A stretch of 7,462 bases of DNA from Gammaproteobacteria bacterium (GCA_016762975.1 JAESUV010000176.1:1132-8593); one strand, 5' to 3'; numbered from the stretch's first letter, positions 1-7,040 are shown. Notes: generated by a model from the sequence alone, not told the origin. A program made the numbers and translations.

Positions 1-1231
1 AATCGCTTACTGTCGCACCGGTGAGTTTCGCGACTGCAGAAAGTGTGGTCTGTGCCGCGTTTAATCCAAGCCTAAAATCTTTATCGGTAAAGTTTGTCCA
101 AACATCCAAGGGTGAATGCCAGGTGGGATTCCACCCGCCACCAGTATGTGACCCGCGCTCGTTCTCGCGCAGACTGATAGAGGGGACCTCATTCATGAAG
201 GGCGTGGAATCCGTATTTGTCATGTGCGGCCCGACAGTTGCAGGATAGTCAGTATTGTAGGCATCCGCCGCCGCCTTAAAAACGAAGGCGAGACGCATCG
301 AATCATCGGCTAAATCAGAGCCCGACTGAAACTCAATATTCACATCGGCTTCTGGGCGCTGATCCCAACTCACAGTGCCATCGGCGCGCGGCGCACCGTG
401 ATCCCAAAGCATCATGTCGTGCTGAATCATTCCTAGCCAAGTTGGTTCCGGATACTTACCTGAGCCTGCTGGCTCCTCGATACCCTGCAAATCTACGCGC
501 TGCTCGACATAGGCTGATGATCCATTGAGACCGGTCTCTTCGTTGTTCCACAGAGCGAAGCGTATGGAGCGTTCGGTCTCTACTCCAGGTGCGCTCATGA
601 TTCGCGCGAGCTCCATAACCAGCGCCGTACCGGAACCGTCATCATTAACCGCTTCGTTTACACCGTGGCCATCCATGTGAGCACTAACGATATACATCTC
701 ATCAGGACGCGTGCTTCCAATTTTTGTACAGTACACTTCAGTCCGTGGGCCATCCACAGGCTCCTCAACATTCAGCAATCGAATTCTCTCATCCGGCTGG
801 GCTGCTAGGTCACGATTCACGCCTGTAGGCGAACGATAACCATAGATGGAACTACCACCGGGGCCACTTCCATTACGGCCAACCAAGCCTCCAGTAGGAG
901 TAGTCAGATCGGGAGTGTCCGTAGCCGCTCTGCGACGGGAGCCGCGTGGGCGCGTAGTAAATGTGTAATTGATTCTCTCGACATTGCTGCAGCCATAGGA
1001 AATGAGCTGCGCTTCGATCCAGTCGACAGCCGCGCGGTTACGGCTAGTGCCTTGGCGACGATCACCAAACTGGGTTAAACCCTTAAGGGTCGTTTTGTAA
1101 GTTTCTAAGTCCAGTCTTGAGACAAGTTCCGCTATTGGGTCGTCGGCGTCCTGCGCCATTGAAAACTGACTCACTCCGACTAAAGCAGTAGCAGCTATAG
1201 TCGCCATTAGAAATCGGTGTTTACTGCCCAT
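1..1231 (-). CDS. Secreted zinc M28-family metallopeptidase, C-terminus cut by window edge
   Basis: Translating the minus strand from an ATG at 1229-1231 gives 410 codons without a stop, so the gene runs off the left edge. Residues 1-26 form a signal peptide (basic start, hydrophobic core, SMA before Q27), so the enzyme is likely periplasmic or secreted. The two-zinc M28 site is complete: H185 and D187 in AHMDG, D197 in NDDGSG, E231 and E232 in NNEETGL, D272 in QHDMM, and H372 in WHSPLD. By family knowledge D187 and E231 are the catalytic acid residues and the others bind zinc. Members are aminopeptidases or carboxypeptidases that release amino acids from peptides; the exact specificity cannot be read here. 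A Gly/Arg/Pro-rich stretch at about 94-145 separates the N-terminal part from the catalytic core. The start is supported by GGAG five bases upstream. It is transcribed away from the receiver gene. Confidence 0.9.
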   Translation of the reverse strand, partial: MGSKHRFLMATIAATALVGVSQFSMAQDADDPIAELVSRLDLETYKTTLKGLTQFGDRRQGTSRNRAAVDWIEAQLISYGCSNVERINYTFTTRPRGSRRRAATDTPDLTTPTGGLVGRNGSGPGGSSIYGYRSPTGVNRDLAAQPDERIRLLNVEEPVDGPRTEVYCTKIGSTRPDEMYIVSAHMDGHGVNEAVNDDGSGTALVMELARIMSAPGVETERSIRFALWNNEETGLNGSSAYVEQRVDLQGIEEPAGSGKYPEPTWLGMIQHDMMLWDHGAPRADGTVSWDQRPEADVNIEFQSGSDLADDSMRLAFVFKAAADAYNTDYPATVGPHMTNTDSTPFMNEVPSISLRENERGSHTGGGWNPTWHSPLDVWTNFTDKDFRLGLNAAQTTLSAVAKLTGATVSD

Positions 1232-1544
1232 GATCACTCCATTAGTTGCGTATGAGGCTGCGTCTGAGAAATAGATTAGCACAGATGAAATCTCCCCATA
1301 AACCGGATTTTTCGAAGTGAGCTGGGTAATCAAATTCCTAAACTGAAGGCCCGATACTATTGATTCACAGCTAACAATAGCCTCTAGCCATTCCGTTAAA
1401 GTCCTACAAACTTAAAGAGACAGGGTTCGTATTGCAGATTCGACTAAGCTATTTGATAGATACCGACGTTATTCATTGTACATTGGCCTTGAGGCCGGAT
1501 ATTGCTGCGAATAACCCTTTGCTAGGAAGGTAGGTACTTATCTG
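1232..1544. other. Divergent intergenic region (313 bp) between peptidase and receiver genes
   Basis: No gene of credible length is seen on either strand. The region must hold the start signals of both flanking genes. Small symmetries are visible: CTATTG (1357-1362) and CAATAG (1375-1380) are perfect 6-bp arms 12 bases apart, and GGCCT-TG-AGGCC sits at 1485-1496. For the receiver gene a -35-like TTGATA occurs at 1453-1458, but the best -10 partner (TGTACA at 1477-1482, spacing 18) is poor. No convincing promoter is seen for the peptidase gene. The receiver's own ribosome site is weak in spacing: AGGAAGG at 1524-1530 is 14 bases from its ATG. Nothing here resembles a tRNA or a known riboswitch. 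Confidence 0.5.
1237..1240 (-). promoter_or_regulatory. Ribosome binding site of the M28 peptidase
   Basis: GGAG on the minus strand lies five bases before the ATG at 1229-1231. It supports that start, which also gives a well-formed signal peptide. Confidence 0.6.
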
Positions 1545-1943
1545 ATGGAAACAAACAAGTCAGGCACGGTTCTGGTCGTTGAAGACGAACCAGACGTCCG
1601 CGATATTGCAGTACAGATGTTGCAGTTCACAGGGTTTAAAGTGATCGAAGCCATCGATGCGCAAAGCGGCCTCGAGCAATTCAAACGAAATTCAGATATC
1701 GACCTTGTATTTTCCGATGTCATCTTGCCCGGCGGCACAAGTGGTATAGAAATGGCGAAGGAAATTCTAGCGCAAAAACCCCACACACCAATTCTTCTCG
1801 CGACCGGTTACTCGGCCAAGGCAGAGGCGCTCGTGAATACAGCTGCGCGGTCAGACAACATTGGGGTGGTAACTAAGCCTTACGATATCAACAAAATCCC
1901 CACACTGATCTCAGCCATGATCAGTAACGCCGCAGAAGAATAA
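1545..1943 (+). CDS. Stand-alone response-regulator receiver domain protein (CheY-like)
   Basis: A 132-residue protein made of a single receiver (REC) domain with no output domain. The standard phosphorylation site is present: acidic pocket E13/D14 in VVEDEP, phospho-acceptor D58 in FSDVILPGG, T87 in LLATGY, and K111 in the TKPYD motif. The DVILPGG..SG and KPYD context resembles the receiver domains attached to hybrid histidine kinases more than DNA-binding regulators. It would be phosphorylated by a histidine kinase and act through protein contact. No kinase is in the window, so partner and pathway are unknown. The ATG start has AGGAAGG 14 bases upstream and a weaker TAGG at 10 bases; no other in-frame start is better. 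It is divergent from the peptidase gene and convergent with the lipoprotein gene. The fold is certain, the role is open. Confidence 0.9.
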   Translation: METNKSGTVLVVEDEPDVRDIAVQMLQFTGFKVIEAIDAQSGLEQFKRNSDIDLVFSDVILPGGTSGIEMAKEILAQKPHTPILLATGYSAKAEALVNTAARSDNIGVVTKPYDINKIPTLISAMISNAAEE

Positions 1944-1987
1944 ACACTTTAGGAGAATAGTTACAGTTCAACAATGGCCGCTGCTAC

Positions 1988-2431
1988 CTAGTCGTCGGCC
2001 AATGCTTCGTCCGCGCGCATATTACAGGCCGTGACCTCAGTCAACTTCGCCATATACTTAAGCACCATCGCGCCACGAATATCGGTTCTTTCAAGCAGTG
2101 ATGACGATTCGTCTATATAAAAAACGCGCGAAGTCGTTGTAATTAAATCCTCTCCCATTGGCATAGCACAGCGATGAACTCCAAAACCTGCAGGTATTCG
2201 GCGTGGAAGTCGGTCTCGGTACATGAATATTTCTTTGCTTTCTTGGAAGTAAGTGTAATCGACTATACCGTCACGATCGACGTCGCGTGCACACATTTCA
2301 TACAGAACAAAATTGTCGCAATAAAGACTATTTAGAGGCCGGTCTGCCAGGTTCGCCCCAGAACAGCCTGCCAGCAGCAGACAAACAATGAGTAAGGAAA
2401 TAACGCGATTGTTAGACGATCGAATAAACAT
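1988..2431 (-). CDS. Small predicted lipoprotein of unknown function with an acidic DxDxDG loop
   Basis: I do not recognise a named family. Reading from the ATG at 2429-2431 gives 147 residues beginning with a type II signal peptide: MFIRSSNNR, a hydrophobic run at 10-20, then the lipobox LLAGC with lipidated C23. Ser follows the Cys, so by the Lol rule of enteric bacteria it would go to the outer membrane. The mature part has four further cysteines (C38, C47, C88, C136), which could form disulfides, and a DVDRDGIVD stretch at 50-58 resembling the calcium-binding loops of EF-hand or thrombospondin-3 type repeats. The frame stays open upstream to an ATG at 2566, giving 192 residues, but that start would bury the signal peptide, overlaps mmsA by 41 bases and has no ribosome site. 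The chosen start also lacks a clear Shine-Dalgarno. It follows mmsA by 94 bp and may be its last operon gene or have its own promoter. Confidence 0.75.
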   Translation of the reverse strand: MFIRSSNNRVISLLIVCLLLAGCSGANLADRPLNSLYCDNFVLYEMCARDVDRDGIVDYTYFQESKEIFMYRDRLPRRIPAGFGVHRCAMPMGEDLITTTSRVFYIDESSSLLERTDIRGAMVLKYMAKLTEVTACNMRADEALADD

Positions 2432-2495
2432 AGAAACAAACTTTTTGACTCTGTAGCTAATTTGTAGAACTAGGCTCGGCCTGCATTGTACGCAG

Positions 2496-2522
2496 ATTTT
2501 AGAAAAACTTAAATCTAAGCAA
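2496..2522 (-). promoter_or_regulatory. Candidate sigma70-type promoter for the lipoprotein gene
   Basis: On the minus strand TTGCTT (plus-strand 2517-2522) is followed after 15 bases by TAAAAT (2496-2501), a 5/6 match to the -10 consensus. Transcription would begin near 2489, about 58 bases before the lipoprotein ATG. The short spacing and 3/6 -35 match keep this tentative. The same stretch contains a very weak CTTA-GATT-TAAG hairpin followed by five T residues, which could instead be a poor terminator for the upstream operon. Confidence 0.3.
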
Positions 2523-2525
2523 CGC

Positions 2526-4037
2526 TTAACTAGTAGGGAAAGAGAACCGCGTTCCTTCGTGGTCATCTTGAGCAGGCCATTTCTGCGTCATTGTCTTCCT
2601 GCGAGTATAAAAACGAATCGAATCGGGGCCATAGATACTGAGGTCACCGAATAGCGAGCGCTTCCATCCACCGAAACTGTGGCTCGCAACAGGAACAGGC
2701 AGCGCAACATTCACACCGACCATGCCGACCTGGATATGATCAGAGAAGTAGCGTGCCGTGGCACCATCACGCGTAAAGATACAAGCACCATTTCCGTATT
2801 CGTGCCTGTTGATAATCGACATGGCCTCATCCAGGCTCTGAACTCTCATGACACACAATACCGGACCGAAAATTTCATCGGAATGGATGCTCATCGTCTC
2901 GCTCACTTTATCGAATAAACACCCGCCAATAAAATACCCATCCTCGCTTCCTTCAACCTGTAGACCACGGCCATCGACAACTAACTCAGCACCCTGATCC
3001 AAACCCTGCTCTATATAGGCATTGACTCGTTCGAGCGCATCCGCACTGATTAGCGGCCCCATATCATTCTCACTGTCTGTACCTGGGCCTACTTTCAATT
3101 TCCGCACTCGACTCGCAAGCTCAGCGACGGCCTTGTCTGCCGTCTCCTCACCCACACAAACAGCCACGGAAATCGCCATACAACGCTCACCACAAGAGCC
3201 ATATGCTGCACCCATTAAGCCGTTTACCGCATTATCCAAATCAGCATCAGGCATGATAACGGCGTGATTCTTCGCGCCACCCAACGCCTGCACCCGCTTA
3301 CCGGTCTTACTCGCTCGTTGATAGATTGATTCGGCTATCGGCGTGGAGCCAACAAAGCTCACCGCCTGAATTCGCGGATCATCCAATATCAATTCCACCA
3401 CGTGTCGGTCTCCATTGATCACGTTGAAGACACCATCTGGCAATCCCGCCTCGGTAAATAGTTTCGCGAGAAGCAGTGCAGCACTGGGATCTCGCTCCGA
3501 CGGTTTGAGAATAAACGTATTGCCACAGGCAATCGCCATGGGAAACATCCACATCGGAACCATGGCAGGAAAATTAAAAGGAGTAATACCTGCCACGATG
3601 CCTAGCGCCTGAAATTCTGACCAGCTATCTATATCCGGTCCCGCATTCTTGGAATGTTCACCCTTGAGCAACTCTGAGATACCGCAGGCGTATTCAACGA
3701 CCTCGATTCCACGAATAAGCTCGCCCCGAGCATCATCCAAGACCTTGCCGTGCTCGGCAGTGATCAGCTGACAGATCTCATCAATGTTAGCTTCTAGAAG
3801 CTGCTTAAAACGAAACAGTATTTGCGCGCGCTTTTGTGGTGGCGTGTTACGCCAGGCGGCGAAGGCAGTACTAGCTGCATTGATCGCCTCTTCCAACTGT
3901 GGCGAAGCAGCGCAGGCTAGCTTCTTAACCACCTTGCCCGTTGCCGGATTGTAGACATCGAGCGTCTCGACGCTGCCGTCTCTAACGCGCCCGTTAATGT
4001 AATGCCCGAGTGTCTCAACCGCTTTATTTGAACTCAT
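2526..4037 (-). CDS. mmsA: CoA-acylating (methyl)malonate-semialdehyde dehydrogenase
   Basis: A full-length 503-residue aldehyde dehydrogenase of the MmsA/IolA/BauC type. It converts malonate semialdehyde or methylmalonate semialdehyde, with CoA and NAD+, to acetyl-CoA or propionyl-CoA plus CO2 and NADH in the cytoplasm. Visible signatures are ITPFNFPAMVPMWMFP (N155), LKPSE (K178), catalytic C286 in GSCGERCMAIS, DEIFGP (E388), FGGWKRSLFGD from 455, and the C-terminal YGPDSIRFYTRRKT block typical of the family. The glutamate of the hydrolytic ELGG motif is alanine here (A251 in QALGG), which fits thiolysis by CoA instead of hydrolysis. The ATG overlaps the end of the aminotransferase gene by 14 bases and has AGGAG nine bases upstream, so the pair is probably translationally coupled. 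With that neighbour the likely substrate is malonate semialdehyde from beta-alanine; a role in valine or inositol breakdown is possible but no such genes are nearby. Confidence 0.95.
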   Translation of the reverse strand: MSSNKAVETLGHYINGRVRDGSVETLDVYNPATGKVVKKLACAASPQLEEAINAASTAFAAWRNTPPQKRAQILFRFKQLLEANIDEICQLITAEHGKVLDDARGELIRGIEVVEYACGISELLKGEHSKNAGPDIDSWSEFQALGIVAGITPFNFPAMVPMWMFPMAIACGNTFILKPSERDPSAALLLAKLFTEAGLPDGVFNVINGDRHVVELILDDPRIQAVSFVGSTPIAESIYQRASKTGKRVQALGGAKNHAVIMPDADLDNAVNGLMGAAYGSCGERCMAISVAVCVGEETADKAVAELASRVRKLKVGPGTDSENDMGPLISADALERVNAYIEQGLDQGAELVVDGRGLQVEGSEDGYFIGGCLFDKVSETMSIHSDEIFGPVLCVMRVQSLDEAMSIINRHEYGNGACIFTRDGATARYFSDHIQVGMVGVNVALPVPVASHSFGGWKRSLFGDLSIYGPDSIRFYTRRKTMTQKWPAQDDHEGTRFSFPTS

Positions 4038-5340
4038 GCAAGGACTCTCCTACTGCATTAATCAGATCATCGATCTGTTTCTCGTTAACGATGAACGGCG
4101 GTGCCAGTTGAATTGTGTCTCCACCCCAACGCACATAGAAACCTTTCTCTAAACATTTCAGCCCGACCTCGAATGGGCGACGCAGTGGCTCACCCGGATA
4201 ATGTTCCAAAGAAATACCTGCGGATAATCCGTAGTTGCGAATGTCTGTCACGAAAGGACTGCCTTTCAACGAATGTACCGCTGCCTCAAACTTCAAAGAC
4301 ATGCTCTTCACGTTCTCTATCAGCTTGTCATTGACTAACACATCCAATGCGGCGATACCGGCGGCGCAGGCGACAGGATGTGCAGAGTAGGTATAGCCGT
4401 GGGGGAATTCAACCATGTAGTCCGGACCGCCGTTTTCCATGAAGGCGTCATAGATATCAGAGCCAACCACTACAGCGCCCAATGGAATAGTACCGTTGGT
4501 AATCTGCTTGGCAAGAGTCATGATGTCTGGTGTCACTCCGAACTCTTCTGCACCGGTCATCGACCCCATTCGGCCGAAGCCGGTAATAACCTCGTCAAAG
4601 ATCAATAGCAGGTCGTGCTTGTCGCAGATTTCACGCAGTCGATTCAAGTAACCAACCGGCGGCGGCAGCACTCCAGCAGTGCCGGAGAGTGGCTCGACGA
4701 TGACTGCTGCAATGTTAGAAGCATCGTGCAGTAGCACCAATTTCTCCAAGTCATCAGCAAGGTGCGCTCCCACCATTGGCATGCCTTTACTAAACTTATT
4801 TTCATCCAACAAGGTATCGCAGATATGATCCGCATCCACAGATTGACCGAACAACTTACGGTTAAATCCAATGCCACCTACACCTACGCCACCATAATTT
4901 ACTCCGTGATAGCCCTTCACTCTGCCTATAAACTTAGACTTACCCGGCCGCCCCTTGCTACGCCAGTAGCCGCGCGCCATCTTCAATGCAGTATCTATCG
5001 TTTCCGACCCAGAGTCGGTAAAAAACACATAATCGAGTTTTGAAGGCGTCAGCTCTACTACTTTATTTGCCAATTCGAACGAAAGCTCATGACCATATTG
5101 AAAGCCCGGCGAGTAGTCCAAATTGGACATCTGGGCAGTTACAGCAGCGGTGATTTCTTCGCGGCCATGACCTAAGCCACAGGTCCACAAACCGGAGAGG
5201 CCATCGAATATTTCTCGGCCTGCCGCATCAAAGTAGTAAGCACCTTTGGCTGAGGCCATCATCCTTGGCTGATCTTTAAATTGTCGATTGCCAGTGAACG
5301 GCATCCAATGCGCTTCTAGCTGCTCTCTACTCAGAGTCAC
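4024..5340 (-). CDS. bauA: Omega-amino acid (beta-alanine):pyruvate aminotransferase
   Basis: A full-length 438-residue class III, PLP-dependent aminotransferase. It closely matches what I recall of the Pseudomonas beta-alanine:pyruvate transaminase along its whole length, with blocks such as AHWMPFTGNRQF, GLSGLWTCGLGH, TDSGSE (108-113), GYHGVN (Y145), NIAAVIVEPLSGTAGVLPPP, LLIFDEVITGFGRMG (D249 contacts the PLP ring nitrogen), LAKQITNG (K278 is the Schiff-base lysine) and EFPHGYTYSAHPVACAAG. R404 in FYVRWGGDT is in the region expected for the carboxylate-binding switch arginine. The reaction is beta-alanine + pyruvate to malonate semialdehyde + L-alanine. The start codon is GTG (5338-5340) with a near-perfect AAAGGAGG six bases upstream; the first internal ATG (residue 13) would remove conserved sequence. 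It lies 35 bp after the symporter gene and overlaps mmsA by 14 bp. Related enzymes also accept other omega-amines, so taurine or GABA cannot be excluded. Confidence 0.93.
   Translation of the reverse strand: MTLSREQLEAHWMPFTGNRQFKDQPRMMASAKGAYYFDAAGREIFDGLSGLWTCGLGHGREEITAAVTAQMSNLDYSPGFQYGHELSFELANKVVELTPSKLDYVFFTDSGSETIDTALKMARGYWRSKGRPGKSKFIGRVKGYHGVNYGGVGVGGIGFNRKLFGQSVDADHICDTLLDENKFSKGMPMVGAHLADDLEKLVLLHDASNIAAVIVEPLSGTAGVLPPPVGYLNRLREICDKHDLLLIFDEVITGFGRMGSMTGAEEFGVTPDIMTLAKQITNGTIPLGAVVVGSDIYDAFMENGGPDYMVEFPHGYTYSAHPVACAAGIAALDVLVNDKLIENVKSMSLKFEAAVHSLKGSPFVTDIRNYGLSAGISLEHYPGEPLRRPFEVGLKCLEKGFYVRWGGDTIQLAPPFIVNEKQIDDLINAVGESLHEFK
4047..4051 (-). promoter_or_regulatory. Ribosome binding site of mmsA, inside the aminotransferase gene
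   Basis: AGGAG on the minus strand, nine bases before the mmsA ATG at 4035-4037. It lies within the last codons of the aminotransferase gene, whose stop is at 4024-4026, so ribosomes ending the upstream gene pass directly over it. Confidence 0.7.
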
Positions 5341-5346
5341 GGAAAC

Positions 5347-5354
5347 CCTCCTTT
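5347..5354 (-). promoter_or_regulatory. Strong Shine-Dalgarno site fixing the GTG start of bauA
   Basis: AAAGGAGG on the minus strand, six bases before the GTG at 5338-5340. It is the best ribosome site in the window and decides the use of a GTG start. Confidence 0.8.
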
Positions 5355-5375
5355 GATCATCTAGTACAATTTGGA

Positions 5376-6947
5376 TTAGTTGTTTACTACAGGCTGCACC
5401 TGCCCAGCCTCGATGCCGTCTACGCCGTGTCCAATGCTATCAAGATCAGCCTGATATTGAGCTGCCAGTTCATCGTCGGGCCAGAGAATAGTAACGACGT
5501 AGCCAACTATCAACGCGGAAAGAAACGATGGCGGCATTGTTTCTAGCGCGACAAAAATAGGCCCAATGGTTTCCATGTCTTGAATGACAAACTTACAGAT
5601 CATTGTCATGGAGAAACCGGTAACCATAGAGGCAATCGCTGCCCTCTCCGTGAAACGAGTCCAGAACAATGACATAAGCATCATCGGGCAGAATGTAGCA
5701 GCGATCCCCGCCCAACCGAAAATAACGAACCAGAATATTGTTCTATCCGGTGATAGCACGGAGACTATGATGGCCAAGCCTAGGGAGAGAAGGGCAAATA
5801 CTATTGTAATGAGACGACAGAGCCTAGCCGCTTGAGCATCGGTCAAGTTTGGATTGACCATCTTTGCATAGAGGTCGTGAGTAACAGACCCTGCCGCCAT
5901 AACTAATAACGATGACACGGTAGACATAATCGCAGACAGAACCGCCGCTACATATAGCCCGACTATAAGCGGTGGAAAAGTGAATTCGACCAATTCTGAA
6001 AGGACATTCTGCGCCCCATTTCCTAATACCGTATCGGGCTCGACACCCTGTGTGGTGAAAATATAACGCCCTAACACACCGATACTGACGGCGGAGAAAT
6101 CAACCAGAAACGTGAACAGCATAGCCACCCACTTGCCACGATTGATCTCATCTTCACTACGAATGGCGATGAGTCTAGCAAACACTTGCGGCGAGCCAAG
6201 AAAACCAAGGCCAATTAACATCATGCCTATCACCACGGCAACGTTCATCAACGTGAAGCCACCCACACCCCACATATTTACAAGCCCAGGCTCGATCGCA
6301 TAGAGGCCATCATAAATAGAACCGCTGTTGGACAAAGAGAGGTAAGCCACTAAAGGCAACAACATGAGACATATGAGCATCATGGCTCCTTGGAACATGT
6401 CGGTCCAAGCTGCCGCTAAAAAACCTCCAGCGATGCAGTAGGTAGCAACCACTACAAAGCCAACGACGGCCCCGGTGTGATAGTCCCAATCGAGAAAGCT
6501 CTCGAAGGCGGAGCCGGTCGCGTCGATCTGCGCCGAGATATAAATTAATACGAAGATAGAAAGCGCAACCGAGGACACCAGTCGCAACACGTTCGTTTTG
6601 GACTTGAAACGACTACCCATGTAGTCGATCACAGTGATCGAATCGTATTTATCGGTGAGACGCTTGAAGCGATTCGCCATCAGGAACCAAGCGACACCTA
6701 CGCCAAACAACTCCCCTACCACCACCCAGTAGGTACTGAAGCCTAGCATTGCGCCCATGCCAGTGAGGCCCAGCAATAGCCATGCGGACTCGCCTGTAGC
6801 TTGAGCTGAGAACGCGGCAACCCAAAAGCTGAGAGACTTACCGCCGACTACAAAGTCACGCATGCTTTTCACGCGCTTGGACGCGAGATACCCCAGAAAT
6901 ATCAATATTCCGAAGTAGATGACAATCATCGAGTATTTCTCGATCAT
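5376..6947 (-). CDS. Sodium:solute symporter (SSS family, PutP-like), probable amino acid importer
   Basis: A 523-residue integral membrane protein, the usual length for the family, with about 13 hydrophobic segments (roughly 5-22, 40-60, 70-92, 120-140, 156-178, 185-205, 230-252, 275-297, 325-350, 378-398, 404-428, 436-455, 474-489) and a hydrophilic acidic tail. Family marks are VVGGKSLSFWVAAFSA (33-48), CIAGGFLAAAWTDMFQG (171-187), GSPQVFARLIAIRS (251-264) and AIMSTVSSLLVMAAGSVTHDLY (339-360). S342 and T343 match the Na+-site serine and threonine of E. coli PutP. In contrast PutP D55 aligns with G52, next to E53 (SAQATGESAW). It should use the sodium gradient to import a small solute through the inner membrane. 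As first gene of the operon, 35 bp before bauA, beta-alanine or a related amino acid is the likely cargo; that is inferred, and proline is possible. The ATG has GGGAG four bases upstream. Confidence 0.88.
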   Translation of the reverse strand: MIEKYSMIVIYFGILIFLGYLASKRVKSMRDFVVGGKSLSFWVAAFSAQATGESAWLLLGLTGMGAMLGFSTYWVVVGELFGVGVAWFLMANRFKRLTDKYDSITVIDYMGSRFKSKTNVLRLVSSVALSIFVLIYISAQIDATGSAFESFLDWDYHTGAVVGFVVVATYCIAGGFLAAAWTDMFQGAMMLICLMLLPLVAYLSLSNSGSIYDGLYAIEPGLVNMWGVGGFTLMNVAVVIGMMLIGLGFLGSPQVFARLIAIRSEDEINRGKWVAMLFTFLVDFSAVSIGVLGRYIFTTQGVEPDTVLGNGAQNVLSELVEFTFPPLIVGLYVAAVLSAIMSTVSSLLVMAAGSVTHDLYAKMVNPNLTDAQAARLCRLITIVFALLSLGLAIIVSVLSPDRTIFWFVIFGWAGIAATFCPMMLMSLFWTRFTERAAIASMVTGFSMTMICKFVIQDMETIGPIFVALETMPPSFLSALIVGYVVTILWPDDELAAQYQADLDSIGHGVDGIEAGQVQPVVNN

Positions 6948-6951
6948 AGAA

Positions 6952-6956
6952 CTCCC
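6952..6956 (-). promoter_or_regulatory. Ribosome binding site of the symporter gene
   Basis: GGGAG (within AAAGGGAG) on the minus strand, four bases before the ATG at 6945-6947. Spacing is a little short but usable, and no competing start is seen. Confidence 0.55.
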
Positions 6957-7025
6957 TTTACCGAGCTTTGCTAAATTAGGTGGCTAGGTCGATGATACCT
7001 TTCAGCACCCAAGGTTACACCCACC

Positions 7026-7040
7026 GCGCAGAGAATGCGC
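7026..7040. repeat. Inverted repeat GCGCA-N5-TGCGC upstream of the symporter operon
   Basis: Perfect 5-bp arms around a 5-base centre, about 80-95 bases before the symporter ATG. It would lie in the operon's untranslated leader if the candidate promoter at 7083-7110 is used. It could be a regulator site or a small RNA hairpin. Arms this short occur by chance, so confidence is low. Confidence 0.3.

Noticed and set aside
21..248. Plus-strand 75-codon open frame
   Set aside because: It lies wholly antisense to the M28 peptidase, whose catalytic residues are intact, and has no domain-like features.
1357..1380. CTATTG-N12-CAATAG symmetry as a regulator site
   Set aside because: Six-base arms with a 12-base gap in AT-rich intergenic DNA are easily expected by chance, and no known operator is matched. 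Recorded only within the intergenic description.
1538..1786. Minus-strand 82-codon open frame
   Set aside because: It is antisense to the receiver gene, which has every signature residue of its family.
1944..1987. Possible bidirectional terminator between the convergent receiver and lipoprotein genes
   Set aside because: The 44 bases contain no stem-loop with a T run on either strand.
2679..2918. Plus-strand 79-codon frame within mmsA and similar plus-strand frames at 3022, 3415, 4101, 4378, 4762, 5584 and 6112
   Set aside because: All are antisense to strongly supported enzyme or transporter genes and lack ribosome sites or recognisable motifs.
4644..4877. Minus-strand 77-codon frame inside bauA
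   Set aside because: It is an out-of-frame shadow of the aminotransferase, rich in Cys, Trp and Ser and unlike a natural protein.
5337..5360. Mini-ORF MIKGGFP whose TGA overlaps the GTG start of bauA
   Set aside because: It has no ribosome site of its own and contains the bauA Shine-Dalgarno, so the ATG at 5358-5360 is most likely chance. A coupling role cannot be fully excluded.
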